Shown here piece by piece: positions 17,850 through 26,648 of a stretch of DNA of 64,000 nucleotides (within the stretch, counting starts at the first letter, position 1; each line of letters starts with the position of its first letter). The stretch spans positions 62,001 through 126,000 of the forward strand of contig NZ_AUEW01000009.1 in NCBI RefSeq assembly GCF_000426185.1, read 5' to 3'. Under the pieces are notes generated by a model, which worked only from the letters and a program-made list of their open reading frames with translations, searched no databases and had not been told where the DNA came from. The DNA comes from Cellulomonas sp. URHD0024 (GTDB lineage Bacteria > Actinomycetota > Actinomycetes > Actinomycetales > Cellulomonadaceae). The position numbers and the translations under genes were made by a program.

Positions 17850-17958
17850 ATGGACGACGACGGCGGCATCCACGTCAGCGGCCTGCGCCGCGCGTCCGGG
17901 TCGCGTGCAGGCCCTCGACGGGGTGGACCTGACCGCCCGGGCCGGCGCGGTCACCGCC
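17850..17958 (+). pseudogene. remnant of an ABC-transporter ATP-binding gene
   Basis: In one frame ATG 17850 reads [14 protein letters not shown], the usual start of drug-type ABC ATPases. After a frame change near 17900, the next frame reads VQALDGVDLTARAGAVTA (17905-17958), the segment just before Walker A. The Walker A and everything beyond are missing. This is a frameshifted, truncated relic in the 290-bp gap between lysC and the DUF5063 gene. Confidence 0.6.
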
Positions 17959-18002
17959 CAAGCCGGCCAGGGGCACCCCGCGTGGCGCGGGCGGGCCCGG
18001 CG

Positions 18003-18578
18003 TCAGGGCTGGAGCGCGTCGTACTCCGCCTCGGCGGCGACGTCGTCCTCCACGTCGAGGCGCAGGTGGGCGAGGATCGCCTGCAGGGTGCGCAGCACGC
18101 TGGACGCGCGCTCGCCCCAGTCGGACAGGTAGCTGAACTGCCACCACCAGAGGGCCTCGAGCACGTGCGCGTTCTCGTAGTGCCGCAGGCCCTGGGACAG
18201 CGCACCGGCGATGCCGACGAGGTCACCCGAGACGATCGAGCGCTCGACGTCGACACCCAGCAGGGGGTCGACGACCTCGGCGTACTCGTCGATGCCGTCG
18301 AACACGTTGGCCAGGTTGGCGCGCAACGGCTCGACGTCCGCGTCCGGGCCGACGTCCGGCTCGAACCGTTCGACGGGCACCACGTCCGTCGTCGCACCCA
18401 GGCGGGCGCCGGCGGCGAGGATGTCGGAGACGGCCAGCAGGAGGAGCGGCAGCGCAGCGTCCGGTGCGGAGCCCGCGGCGACCTCCGTGACGGTGGTCAG
18501 GTAGCGGCGGGCCTCGTCGGCCATCGAGTCCGCGATGTCCCGCAGGTCGGCGTCGATCGTCGTCTGGTGCGGTGTCAT
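18003..18578 (-). CDS. DUF5063 protein
   Basis: This 191-residue acidic, helical, soluble protein contains HVLEALWWWQFSYLSDWGERA near its centre. The pattern and the place directly after recR fit the DUF5063 family of actinomycetes. The gap to recR is 13 nt with GAGGACGGGACG before the ATG, so they are co-transcribed. The family has no known function. Confidence 0.75.
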   Translation of the reverse strand: MTPHQTTIDADLRDIADSMADEARRYLTTVTEVAAGSAPDAALPLLLLAVSDILAAGARLGATTDVVPVERFEPDVGPDADVEPLRANLANVFDGIDEYAEVVDPLLGVDVERSIVSGDLVGIAGALSQGLRHYENAHVLEALWWWQFSYLSDWGERASSVLRTLQAILAHLRLDVEDDVAAEAEYDALQP

Positions 18579-18591
18579 CGTCCCGTCCTCA

Positions 18592-19191
18592 CTACGCGCT
18601 GATCCGGCGTCGGCCCTCGAACGCCCGCCCGAGCGTCACCTCGTCGGCGTACTCGAGGTCTCCGCCCACCGGCAGACCCGACGCGAGCCGACTGACGGTC
18701 AGACCCATCGGTACCAGCATGCGCGCCAGGTACGTCGCTGTCGCCTCGCCCTCGACATTGGGGTCCGTCGCCAGGATGACCTCGGTGACCGTCCCGTCCG
18801 CCAGCCGTGTGAGCAGCGACTGGATCCGCAGGTCGTCCGGGCCTACCCCGGCGATCGGGTTGATGGCCCCACCGAGCACGTGGTACCTGCCGCGGAACTC
18901 GCGGGTGCGCTCGATCGCGACGACGTCCTTGGGCTCCTCGACGACGCAGATCGTGGCCAGCGAGCGGCGCGGGTCGCGGCACACGCGGCACTGCGGCTCC
19001 TGCGCGACGTTCCCGCAGATCTCGCAGAACACCACCCGGAGCTTGACCTCCGTGAGCGCGTCGGCAAGCCGCCGAACGTCCGCGGGGTCAGCCGCCAGCA
19101 GGTGGAACGCGATGCGCTGGGCGCTCTTGGGACCGACGCCGGGCAGCCGCCCGAGCTCGTCGATCAGATCCTGGACCGCACCCTCGTACAC
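18592..19191 (-). CDS. recR: recombination mediator RecR
   Basis: This 199-residue protein has a helix-hairpin-helix [13 protein letters not shown], a four-Cys zinc finger (CEICGNV...CRVC) and a Toprim domain with [14 protein letters not shown] and [15 protein letters not shown]. With RecF and RecO it loads RecA at single-strand gaps. The GTG start is at 19191. It lies downstream of dnaX, a near-universal bacterial neighbourhood, with a 128-nt gap. Confidence 0.95.
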   Translation of the reverse strand: MYEGAVQDLIDELGRLPGVGPKSAQRIAFHLLAADPADVRRLADALTEVKLRVVFCEICGNVAQEPQCRVCRDPRRSLATICVVEEPKDVVAIERTREFRGRYHVLGGAINPIAGVGPDDLRIQSLLTRLADGTVTEVILATDPNVEGEATATYLARMLVPMGLTVSRLASGLPVGGDLEYADEVTLGRAFEGRRRISA

Positions 19192-19319
19192 GCGCTCAGC
19201 CTAGTCGGCCGAGTCCGTGCCCCCGGGGCGCCGGGCCGACGGGATCCCCCTGCGACCCCGTCATGCCACGAGGGACCTCGGATGTTTCACCGGTCACGTG
19301 GCTGGGTATCGCCGGCCGC

Positions 19320-21557
19320 TCAGGTCGTGCCGTCGTCCAGCTGTTCGTCGATCACCGTGCCGCCGAGCATCTGGGCGACCAGCGGTGCGCCGATCAACGA
19401 GGAGCCGCTGATCTCCGGGTCGTCCGGCGACGGTTCGTCGGGCTCGCTCGGTGTGGCTCGGGCCGCCGACTCCCGTGCCGCGGCCATCCCCCGCTCGCGG
19501 GCCGATCCCTGCGCGACGGTCGGCGGACCGCTCCTGTCGAGGTCCTCCGGCGGTTCGGGGACCGACGCCGGTTCGCCCTGCTCGTCGTCGGGGGGCTCGG
19601 GGGCCGGCGGCTCGTCGTCCCAGGAGGCCGCGGCCTCGGCCGGGGTCACCGCCCGCGGGTTCTCGCGGTCGTTCACCGGACGGGTCGCCGCGCTGACCGG
19701 TGCGGGCACCGACGCCTGCTCCGCCAGGACTCCCTCGACGCGGACCTCGAAGCCGAGCGTCTCCCGGACCGCGCGCGCGACGACGTCCGGGTGGGCGCCG
19801 TTGCGGAACGTCGTCGCCAGCGCCGGGTTGTCGAACGCGATGCGGAGCGTCGTCGCGTCGAGGTCGGCCACCTGCGCGTTGCGCGGGTCGATGAGCGCCC
19901 ACGTCACGCGACGCAGACCCTTGACGGTCTCCAGGACCTCGGGCCACCGCCGACGAATGACCTCGGTCTCCGGCCCGGGGCCCTGGGAGACGACCCCGAC
20001 AGCCGGTGCGACGACAGGTCCGGTGGCGGGCGACGTGACGACAGGTTCCGTTGTCGCCGGAGCGACGACGGGCGGCGCCGCGGTCGGAGTCCCGGCCGGT
20101 TGCTCGGCGGTCTGCGGCACGGCAGGTGCCGCGTTCGAGGGCGTCGGGGCGGGTCCTGGGGTCGGCAGCGAGCCGGCAGGCGCCGCCGTGGGCTCTGGCG
20201 ATTCCACCACGACGTGCGCAGGCTCGGGGGCGACCACGGGCACCGCTTCCGTGACAGACGCCACCTCCGGCGCCGGCGATGCGACGAGTCCGGACCCGTC
20301 GACCGACCCTGTGACGGCCGCGGGCGCCGGCTCCACGACCGACCGAGCAGGTGCCGCCGTCGCGACCGGGACGCGCACCCCCTCGGCGGGCAACCCGCGC
20401 TCGAGACGGTCGAGACGCGCACCGATCGACGAACGCGTGTCCTCGGCGGCGGGGAGCAGCAGGCGAGCCATGAGCAGCTCGAGGTGCAGCCGCGGGGAGG
20501 TCGCACCCGTCATCTCGGTCAGGGCGGCGTTGGCCAGGTCGGCTGACCGTGACAGCTCGGACGCGCCGAGGTGCCCCGCCTGCAGGCGCATGCGGGTCAG
20601 CTGGTCGGACGGCACGTCGCGCAGGGCGGCGTCGGCTGCGTCACCCGAGGCGGCGATGACGATCAGGTCGCGGAAGCGCTCGAGCACGTCCTCGACGAAC
20701 CGGCGCGGCTCGTGCCCGGTCGAGATCACCCGGTCGACCACGCGGAACGCGGACGCACCGTCGCGCGCCGCGACGGCTTCCACCACGTCGTCGAGGAGCG
20801 AGGCCTGCGTGTACCCGAGGAGGTCCGCTGCGCCTTCGTAGGCGAGCTCGGCGCCACCGGACCCGGCGATCAGCTGGTCGAGCACCGACAGGGTGTCGCG
20901 AACCGACCCGCCACCCGCGCGAACCACGAGCGGCAGGACGCCGGGGGCCACCTCGACGTGCTCGGAGTCGCACAGCTGCTGCAGGTACGGGACCAGCACA
21001 TCGGGCGGGACGAGCCGGAAGGGATAGTGGTGCGTCCGCGAGCGGATGGTGCCGATGACCTTGTCCGGCTCCGTCGTCGCGAAGATGAACTTGATGTGCG
21101 GCGGCGGCTCCTCGACGATCTTGAGGAGCGCGTTGAAGCCCTGGTTGGACACCATGTGGGCCTCGTCGAGGATGAACACCTTGTACCGGTCGCGCGCGGG
21201 GGCGAACGTGGCGCGCTCGCGCAGCTCGCGCGCGTCGTCGACACCGCCGTGGCTGGCCGCGTCGATCTCGACGACGTCCAGGCTGCCCGGACCGCCCCGC
21301 GCGAGCTCGACGCACGACTCGCACACGTCGCAGGGCGTGTCGGTCGGGCTGGTCTCGGTGTTCTGCGCGCAGTTCAGGATGCGGGCGAGGATGCGTGCCG
21401 ACGTCGTCTTGCCGCAGCCACGCGGGCCGGAGAAGAGGTACGCGTGGTTGACCTGCCCACTGCGCAGCGCCTGCCGCAAGGGCGCCGTGACGTGGTCCTG
21501 ACCGATGACCTCGGCGAAGTTCTCGGGCCGGTACCGCCGGTACAGGGCTGTGCTCAC
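19320..21557 (-). CDS. dnaX: DNA polymerase III subunits gamma and tau
   Basis: This 745-residue clamp-loader subunit has Walker A GPRGCGKTTSA, a zinc module with CDVCESC, Walker B LDEAHMVSNQGFNALLK, and sensor-1/SRC-like TIRSRTHHYPFR. The collar domain reaches about residue 370. A Pro/Ala/Val-rich linker (about 385-540) and an acidic tail bind DnaB and the polymerase in tau. I chose GTG 21557, which starts at the conserved ALYRRYRPE. No slippery heptamer was found for a programmed frameshift to gamma. Confidence 0.95.
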   Translation of the reverse strand: MSTALYRRYRPENFAEVIGQDHVTAPLRQALRSGQVNHAYLFSGPRGCGKTTSARILARILNCAQNTETSPTDTPCDVCESCVELARGGPGSLDVVEIDAASHGGVDDARELRERATFAPARDRYKVFILDEAHMVSNQGFNALLKIVEEPPPHIKFIFATTEPDKVIGTIRSRTHHYPFRLVPPDVLVPYLQQLCDSEHVEVAPGVLPLVVRAGGGSVRDTLSVLDQLIAGSGGAELAYEGAADLLGYTQASLLDDVVEAVAARDGASAFRVVDRVISTGHEPRRFVEDVLERFRDLIVIAASGDAADAALRDVPSDQLTRMRLQAGHLGASELSRSADLANAALTEMTGATSPRLHLELLMARLLLPAAEDTRSSIGARLDRLERGLPAEGVRVPVATAAPARSVVEPAPAAVTGSVDGSGLVASPAPEVASVTEAVPVVAPEPAHVVVESPEPTAAPAGSLPTPGPAPTPSNAAPAVPQTAEQPAGTPTAAPPVVAPATTEPVVTSPATGPVVAPAVGVVSQGPGPETEVIRRRWPEVLETVKGLRRVTWALIDPRNAQVADLDATTLRIAFDNPALATTFRNGAHPDVVARAVRETLGFEVRVEGVLAEQASVPAPVSAATRPVNDRENPRAVTPAEAAASWDDEPPAPEPPDDEQGEPASVPEPPEDLDRSGPPTVAQGSARERGMAAARESAARATPSEPDEPSPDDPEISGSSLIGAPLVAQMLGGTVIDEQLDDGTT

Positions 21558-21599
21558 GCCACGAACCCTAGACGCCCGCACCGACACCGACGATCCCAC

Positions 21600-22958
21600 T
21601 CAGTCCGCGCGGACCACCGTGTCCGCGAGCACCGAGCGCAGCAGCGGGCGCGACGTCTCCGTCGCCGCGAACACCAGCAGGCAGCCGACGGTCAAGGCCC
21701 CGACCAGCACCACGACGCCGCTCGGGTCGGTGAACACGAGGATGCCCAGCAGCGGCAGCAGCATCACGAGCGCGGTCACCGCCGACCCCACCGCGACGAA
21801 CAGCAGCGGCACCAGGACCGACCGCCTGCGCACCGAGTCCAGCAGCTCGACCGGCATGCCGGCCAGGTTCTGCAACGCGATCTCGCGACGACGGTCGAGC
21901 ACCGCGGACGCCTGCGCGATCCCCGCGGAGACGGCGGCCAGCAGGAACGCGACCACCAGCGTGACCATCGCACCGGTCATCAGGTCCTGGGTCAGCATCG
22001 CGTCGTCCCGGTCCTGCGTCCCGCGCACCGTCCAGAGCACCGGCACCACCGTCAGGGCCCCCGCCACGAAGCAGGCGAGCCCGAGCCCGCCGACCACCCG
22101 CCACGCCGCACGCGGATCGTCGAGGAGTCGTCGGGCGGTGAGCAACCGTGCCGGCGTCGTGGCGCGCCGGAGCGACACCTTGCCGACGAGTGCGAGCACC
22201 CACGGGCCGACCAAGTTGAGCGTCGCGAATCCGATCGCCAACGTCGCGACGACCGCTCCCACCGCGAAGGCGCCGAGCGCGTCCGCCTCCGCGCTGACAC
22301 CCATGAACATGGCGATGGCGACCAGGGCGACGAGGAGCCGGGCGAACCCCATGCCGCGGGGTGTGGTCCGTCGCGCGACTCCGAGCGGGGAGATCGCGAC
22401 CCGGCGCAGCGAGATCGCGCCCGACACCGCCGCGAGCAGCGGGACGACCACGATCGCGGCCAGCAGGCCCGGCCAGCCCACCCACAGCTCCGCGACCGTG
22501 AACGTGGTGCCCTGGAACGGGAGCAGCCCGACCACCGGGAGCAGCAGCCCGTACAGCACGATGCCGAGCACCGCGCCCACCGCGCCCTGCCAGGCGGTCT
22601 CGACGAGCGTGAGCGCGACCACCTCGCGCGACGTCACCCCCAGCAGCCGCAATGTCGCGAGCCGTGCGTCGCGCCGGGCGACGCCGAGACGGGCCGCGCT
22701 GCCGCCGAGCGTCACCAACGGCACGGCGAGCAGGACGAGCGCGATGACGGCCAGGATCACGTACAGGTCGCGCACGTCGCTCGTGCCGGGCGCTACGGGC
22801 TCCTTGGCACGCGTGATGAAGCCGAGCAGACCCCCGACCACGCAGAGCGTCAGACCGGTGGCCACAGTGAACGCCGTGATGGCGAGCGCGGTGGTGACGC
22901 GCGAGTCGCGGCCACCTGCGCGCTGGAACCGGGGCGCGAGCGCGACGACGGGGTTCAT
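21600..22958 (-). CDS. FtsX/MacB-like ABC-transporter permease
   Basis: This 452-residue protein has about ten membrane helices in two FtsX-like blocks; the Leu-rich core LRLLGVTSREVVALTLVETAWQ is typical of this permease class. Its start overlaps the ATPase gene by 4 nt (ATGA). The pair probably moves a lipid, peptide or drug or works mechanically at the membrane. The substrate cannot be told. Confidence 0.8.
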   Translation of the reverse strand: MNPVVALAPRFQRAGGRDSRVTTALAITAFTVATGLTLCVVGGLLGFITRAKEPVAPGTSDVRDLYVILAVIALVLLAVPLVTLGGSAARLGVARRDARLATLRLLGVTSREVVALTLVETAWQGAVGAVLGIVLYGLLLPVVGLLPFQGTTFTVAELWVGWPGLLAAIVVVPLLAAVSGAISLRRVAISPLGVARRTTPRGMGFARLLVALVAIAMFMGVSAEADALGAFAVGAVVATLAIGFATLNLVGPWVLALVGKVSLRRATTPARLLTARRLLDDPRAAWRVVGGLGLACFVAGALTVVPVLWTVRGTQDRDDAMLTQDLMTGAMVTLVVAFLLAAVSAGIAQASAVLDRRREIALQNLAGMPVELLDSVRRRSVLVPLLFVAVGSAVTALVMLLPLLGILVFTDPSGVVVLVGALTVGCLLVFAATETSRPLLRSVLADTVVRAD

Positions 22959-23638
22959 CGACGTACCGCCGATCCCACGACGCGCCCGTCGCGAACCTCG
23001 ATCCGTCGGTCGCACCAGTCCGCGACCTTCGGCTCGTGCGTCACGACGACGAGCGAGGCCCCCGCGGCCCTCGTCGTCTCCACCAGGATCCGCATGACGT
23101 CGTGGCCGGTGGACTGGTCGAGCGCCCCGGTGGGCTCGTCGGCGAAGACGACGGACGGTCCGGTGATCAGGGCACGCGCGACCGCGACCCGCTGCGCCTG
23201 CCCACCAGAGAGCTCGCCCGGGCGCCGGCCCTCCATTCCGGCGAGCCCGAGCGAGCCCAGCCACCGCATCGCGCTCGCGGTCGCGTCCCTGCGGCTCGCG
23301 CCCAGCAGCATCGCCGGCAGCGCGACGTTCTCGACCGCGGGCAGCTCCGAGAGCAGCTGACCGAACTGGAACACGAACCCGTAGTGCGTGCGTCGAAGCA
23401 GGGAGCGGTCACGGTCGCCGAGAGCGCCGACGTCCCGACCCTCCAGCTGTACCGAGCCCGCGTCCGGCACGAGGATTCCCGCGAGGCAGTGCAGAAGGGT
23501 CGACTTGCCCGAGCCGGACGGGCCCATGACCGCGAGGGACTCACCGTTCGCGAGGTCCACGTCCACGCCCGCGAGCGCGGTGGTGCTTCCGAACGTCTTG
23601 ACGAGTCCTCGCCCCGAGAGGCGCGATGCGTTGCTCAT
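22955..23638 (-). CDS. MacB/LolD-like ABC-transporter ATP-binding protein
   Basis: This 227-residue ATPase has Walker A GPSGSGKST, signature LSGGQAQRVAVARAL and Walker B VVFADEPTGALD followed by an H-loop VTHEP. The DEPTGALD form is typical of the LolD/MacB/FtsE group that pairs with FtsX-like permeases, and such a permease follows with a 4-nt overlap. Confidence 0.9.
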   Translation of the reverse strand: MSNASRLSGRGLVKTFGSTTALAGVDVDLANGESLAVMGPSGSGKSTLLHCLAGILVPDAGSVQLEGRDVGALGDRDRSLLRRTHYGFVFQFGQLLSELPAVENVALPAMLLGASRRDATASAMRWLGSLGLAGMEGRRPGELSGGQAQRVAVARALITGPSVVFADEPTGALDQSTGHDVMRILVETTRAAGASLVVVTHEPKVADWCDRRIEVRDGRVVGSAVRR

Positions 23639-23740
23639 GCGTCCAGCGTCGGGTGCCGCGTCGCGTCGGTCGTCGGCCCTGGGGCTCGTTCCAGGCGCCG
23701 GGTTCTGCCCCCACGGGTGGATGCCGGTCCCCTTCAGGGT

Positions 23741-24334
23741 TCAGACGAACAGAGCCACGCCCACCAGCACGACGACCGCCGAGCCGGTCATCGAGACCCA
23801 CCGGCGGCCCGACTGCGGGATCCGCAGCCCGACCAACGCGCTCGTGGCCGCCAGGAGCAGCTGCCACGCCACCGACGCGAGCCCGACCCCGCCGACGAAC
23901 GCCACCGCCGCCGACCAGGACCCCCCGACGCCGGCGGCCATGCCGATCGCGACGGTGGTGAAGGTGACCGCCGTCAGCGGGTTGACGGCCGTGAGGCCGA
24001 CGAACCGCAGGTACGTGCCGTGCGACGACGTCACCTCCCGGGTGTCGTCGGGACCCGGCCGCCGCAGCAGCCCGTACACGCCGACCGCCACGAGCACCGA
24101 CGCGCACACGCTCCGGATCACGCCCTCGTGCAGCTCGACCAGTCGGCTCACCGGCGCACCGACCGCCACCGCGACGACTCCGTACACCAGGTCGACCGTC
24201 GCGATCCCGCACGCCGCGGCAACCGCCACCCGCAGGCCGTCGACGAGCCCGGCCCGCATGAGCAGCACGCCCACCGGACCGACCGGCATCGCGACAGCGA
24301 GTCCGGCGAGTGCACCGAGGAGGAACGCGTTCAC
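23741..24334 (-). CDS. LysE-family amino-acid exporter
   Basis: This 197-residue membrane protein has six helices and begins VNAFLLGALAGLAVAMPVGPVGVLLMR, with the PVGP motif of LysE/RhtB exporters. The GTG start at 24334 fits the family N-terminus. It is divergent from an Lrp/AsnC regulator 79 bp away, the usual arrangement when the regulator controls the exporter. The exported amino acid is unknown. Confidence 0.88.
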   Translation of the reverse strand: MNAFLLGALAGLAVAMPVGPVGVLLMRAGLVDGLRVAVAAACGIATVDLVYGVVAVAVGAPVSRLVELHEGVIRSVCASVLVAVGVYGLLRRPGPDDTREVTSSHGTYLRFVGLTAVNPLTAVTFTTVAIGMAAGVGGSWSAAVAFVGGVGLASVAWQLLLAATSALVGLRIPQSGRRWVSMTGSAVVVLVGVALFV

Positions 24335-24413
24335 GTGCCCAAGGGTGGCTTCGCGCGTCGATGCGGTCCTGCCGATACTGCCGAAAACGTCGGAACACTG
24401 CGATGCTCGCCGG

Positions 24414-24836
24414 ATGGATCCCGTGGACGAGGCAATCCTGCGCGAACTGACCGCGGATGCGCGGATTCCGTACAGCGCCCTGGGCTCTCGTGTGGGCCTG
24501 AGCCCGAACGCGGCGGCGAACCGGGTACGACGCCTCGTCGAGAACGGGACGATCCGCGGCTTCACCGTCCTGACGGGATCCGCATCGTCGCTGCCCGCGG
24601 GCCTGGAGGTCTTCATCGAGGTGCGGATGGCCGACGGGACGACGAACGAGGACTTCACGGCCGCACTCGCGCACGGCTTCCCGCAGGTGCTCGACGCCGT
24701 CCACGTCACCGGCTCCTACGACTACCTGCTCCACGCGGTCGTCGCCGATCCCCAGGCCCTGGACCGGCTGGTCCGCCGCCTGAAACGCGAGGCAGGCGCC
24801 AGCCAGACCTTCACCCGCCTGGCCCTCCGCAGCTGA
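24414..24836 (+). CDS. Lrp/AsnC-family transcriptional regulator
   Basis: This 140-residue protein has an N-terminal helix-turn-helix (DEAILRELTADARIPYSALGSRVGLSPNAAANRVRRL) and a C-terminal RAM domain (VHVTGSYDYLLHAVVADPQALDRLV) that binds amino-acid effectors. It is divergent from the lysE-like gene and probably controls it. CCGA-N5-TCGG in the shared promoter region is a possible site. Confidence 0.9.
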   Translation: MDPVDEAILRELTADARIPYSALGSRVGLSPNAAANRVRRLVENGTIRGFTVLTGSASSLPAGLEVFIEVRMADGTTNEDFTAALAHGFPQVLDAVHVTGSYDYLLHAVVADPQALDRLVRRLKREAGASQTFTRLALRS

Positions 24837-24907
24837 CCCGCCCCCCGACCACCCCCACTGGTTGACCCACGCCACCTCGACCACACCTCCCCCCGCCCCA
24901 CCCCGGC

Positions 24908-24961
24908 GAGAACAACCTGATCGCCGTCATGGACCGGTTCGGCGTTCACAGGGTTGTTCTC
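24908..24961 (+). repeat. 54-bp palindromic element, copy A
   Basis: It starts GAGAACAACCTGA and ends GGGTTGTTCTC. The 10-bp ends GAGAACAACC/GGTTGTTCTC pair perfectly. The inside keeps GTCATGGA and GGCGTTC. It shares exact length and these blocks with four other copies in the window. Confidence 0.9.
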
Positions 24962-25047
24962 GGTGGCGAACACTGCCGAGCCACCCACGTCGAGCCGACC
25001 TCCCCCACTCGTCGACCGCCGCCACCTCGACCCCGACCCACCCCGGC

Positions 25048-25101
25048 GAGAACAACCTGATCGCCGTCATGGACTGGTTTGGCGTTCATGGGGTTGTTCT
25101 C
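25048..25101 (+). repeat. 54-bp palindromic element, copy B
   Basis: It has the same ends as copy A and four substitutions inside (for example TTTGGCGTTCATG). It lies 86 bp after copy A in the tandem array. Confidence 0.9.
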
Positions 25102-25197
25102 GGTGGCGGACGCCGCCGAGCCACCCACGTCGACCCGACCTCCCCCACTCGTCGACCCACGCCACCTCGACCCCGACCTCCCCCGTGTCTACTGGGC

Positions 25198-25251
25198 GAG
25201 AACAACCTGAACGTCGTCATGGATCGGTGTGGCGTTCGTAGGGTTGGTCTC
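25198..25251 (+). repeat. 54-bp palindromic element, copy C
   Basis: It starts GAGAACAACCTGA, but the right end is GGTTGGTCTC, one base off a perfect inverted repeat. It is the most diverged of the three tandem copies and lies 96 bp after copy B. Confidence 0.85.
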
Positions 25252-25368
25252 GGTGGCGGGCGCTGCTGAGACGGCCGGGGCGGGTTGCGACGCGACCACA
25301 GCCACCGGTCTCCGGCGCGCATCCCTCGAGGCGGTCGCGGGTGGACGGGTGGCTGGTCGGATCGGGTG

Positions 25369-26334
25369 ATGAGACCGAAGTTCGAGCCTCCGACGTCACT
25401 GCGGTCGCTCGCATTCCGTCAGGAGGGACTGGTGTCGTCGCGACAGTGCGACCACATCGGCGTGACGATGGGGATGCGGCGGCGACTCGTCGACGACCGG
25501 CGCTGGGCACGGGTGACCACGGGCGTCTATGACGTCGAGCCTGCACGCGACCGGCGGGGCGAGGTCGATCATCGGCGGCGACGATCGGCGTGGCTGGGGA
25601 TGCTCGCGTACGGCCCGGATGCGATCGCCGTCGGGGCGTGCGCACTGGCGCTGCACGACGTGCGCGGGCTCCCCACCGACGTCAGACCGGAGGTTGCGCT
25701 GCCCGGCGGCGCCTTCGGCAAGAGCCGTGACGGGATGCGCGTCCGGCAGCTCTCCGCAGTGGAGTCGACCCGGTTCGGCGAACGACGGATCGCCACGTTG
25801 ATGTGCGCCCTGCTCACCGCCCTGCCGTCGCTGGGCCGCGAGCACGCTGTCGCGGTGCTCGACGACCTCACACATCGCGGCCGGCTGTCGCCCGGGCAGA
25901 TGGACGCCGTGCGATCGAGGCTGCGCGGCGGACGAGACTGCGCCGACGTCCCCACGTGGATGTCGCTCGTCGACGGCCGGTCCGAGTCGCCGCTCGAGAC
26001 CTTTGCCCGCATCGACTGCATCGACGCCGGTGTGCCGCCGGACGAGCTGCAGGTCGTCATCAGGGCGCCGGACGGCACCTTCCTCGGCCGGGGCGACATG
26101 GGCTGGCGACTCCCCCGGGGACGATGGCTCATCGCCGAGATCGATGGCCGCGAGTTCCACGACCGACCCGATGCGCTGCTTCGCGACCGCGCCCGCCAGA
26201 ACACGCTGCTGATACGCGGCGCGATCACCATGTTGCGCTTCACCCACGAGGACATCGGCAGCGTCGGCCGGACGGTCCGCGAAGCGCTCCTGCTCGATCG
26301 AGAACAACCTCATGAACGCCAAACGGCTGGATGA
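25369..26334 (+). CDS. DUF559/AbiEi-like protein with Vsr-type nuclease fold
   Basis: This 321-residue protein has an N-terminal region (about 15-60, SLAFRQEGLVSSRQCDHIGV... RRWARVTTGVY) resembling the helical domain of AbiEi-type regulators. A C-terminal domain with SPLE, RGDMGW, AEIDGREFHDRPDALLRDRARQN resembles DUF559/Vsr PD-(D/E)XK folds. Many actinomycete genomes carry several such proteins; their role is unknown. I chose ATG 25369, because the earlier reading is Arg/Gly-rich. The last 11 codons and the stop lie inside a reversed 54-bp palindromic element, so the natural C-terminus may have been replaced. Confidence 0.75.
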   Translation: MRPKFEPPTSLRSLAFRQEGLVSSRQCDHIGVTMGMRRRLVDDRRWARVTTGVYDVEPARDRRGEVDHRRRRSAWLGMLAYGPDAIAVGACALALHDVRGLPTDVRPEVALPGGAFGKSRDGMRVRQLSAVESTRFGERRIATLMCALLTALPSLGREHAVAVLDDLTHRGRLSPGQMDAVRSRLRGGRDCADVPTWMSLVDGRSESPLETFARIDCIDAGVPPDELQVVIRAPDGTFLGRGDMGWRLPRGRWLIAEIDGREFHDRPDALLRDRARQNTLLIRGAITMLRFTHEDIGSVGRTVREALLLDREQPHERQTAG

Positions 26335-26353
26335 CGTCGCTCAGGTTGTTCTC
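26300..26353 (-). repeat. 54-bp palindromic element, copy D (reverse orientation)
   Basis: On the minus strand it starts GAGAACAACCTGA, contains GACGTCAT and TTTGGCGTTCATG, and ends GGTTGTTCTC with perfect inverted ends. It covers the final codons and stop of the DUF559-type gene. Confidence 0.9.
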
Positions 26354-26370
26354 GACGGTCGCGCGTGGGC

Positions 26371-26420
26371 GGGCCGGCGGGCCGGTGGGCGGGCCGGCGG
26401 GCCGGTGGGGGGCCGGCGGG
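26371..26420. repeat. GC-rich 20-bp tandem repeat
   Basis: Two and a half copies of a 20-bp unit (GGGCCGGCGGGCCGGTGGGC) lie between the DUF559-type gene and the 4.5S RNA. The stretch 26335-26648 has no gene other than the RNA. Confidence 0.8.
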
Positions 26421-26449
26421 CGCGCCAGCGCCCTCTGGGCATGCGAGGA

Positions 26450-26533
26450 CCCCCCGCACACCCGTCAGAGCTCACCTGCCCTTGCTGCCTTCCGGCCCTG
26501 GGGGAGTTCAGCGAGATGACGCCGCACGAGGGG
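26450..26533 (-). ncRNA. ffs: small signal recognition particle RNA (4.5S RNA)
   Basis: The minus strand carries the invariant SRP hairpin core CCAGGGCCGGAAGGCAGCAA, the binding site of Ffh. The outer arms CCCCTCGTGC (5') and GTGTGCGGGGGG (3') pair with G-U tolerance to close the long stem. The ends are set by that pairing and may be off by a few bases. Ffh and this RNA bring membrane-protein ribosomes to FtsY. Confidence 0.93.
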
Positions 26534-26542
26534 TCGACGGCA

Positions 26543-26548
26543 ATTCTA
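26543..26548 (-). promoter_or_regulatory. -10 element TAGAAT of the 4.5S RNA
   Basis: On the minus strand TAGAAT ends 9 nt before the predicted RNA 5' end. It matches TATAAT at four or five positions depending on register. No good -35 is seen at 17 nt. Confidence 0.5.
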
Positions 26549-26648
26549 GCCCAGCCCGGAAGGGTCTTCGCTCACATGCCGCGGCCGACGACGAGGGTCG
26601 TCCCGGAACCTGCGCTCGCGCTCCACCCGGACGCCACGGTCGCGCCCA

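Larger units (their letters stand above)
24855..25271. repeat. three-copy tandem array, unit 140-150 bp
   Basis: Three units follow one another, each made of CCACTCGTCGACC-like sequence, a C-rich run, a 54-bp palindromic element (copies A, B and C) and GGTGGCGxACxCTGCCGAG-like sequence. The starts of the 54-bp cores are 140 and 150 bp apart. The first and third units diverge most. No protein-coding gene is supported in 24837-25368. Confidence 0.85.

Noticed and set aside
20571..23360. Very long open frame (929 codons) opposite dnaX and the FtsX-like permease
   Set aside because: It is antisense to two well-supported genes, its product is Arg/His/Asp/Gln-rich without any domain, and long antisense frames are expected at this GC content.
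24908..25251. Short conserved peptides encoded by the 54-bp elements (ENNL...FGVH...VVL)
   Set aside because: All copies translate to a similar 18-residue string, but the changes between copies are not biased to third codon positions and there is no start codon, ribosome site or stop in a fixed place.
24855..25271. CRISPR array
   Set aside because: Three repeats at roughly regular distance looked array-like, but the intervals (86 and 96 bp) are themselves conserved, the repeats are palindromic 54-mers also found singly elsewhere, and no cas genes are near.
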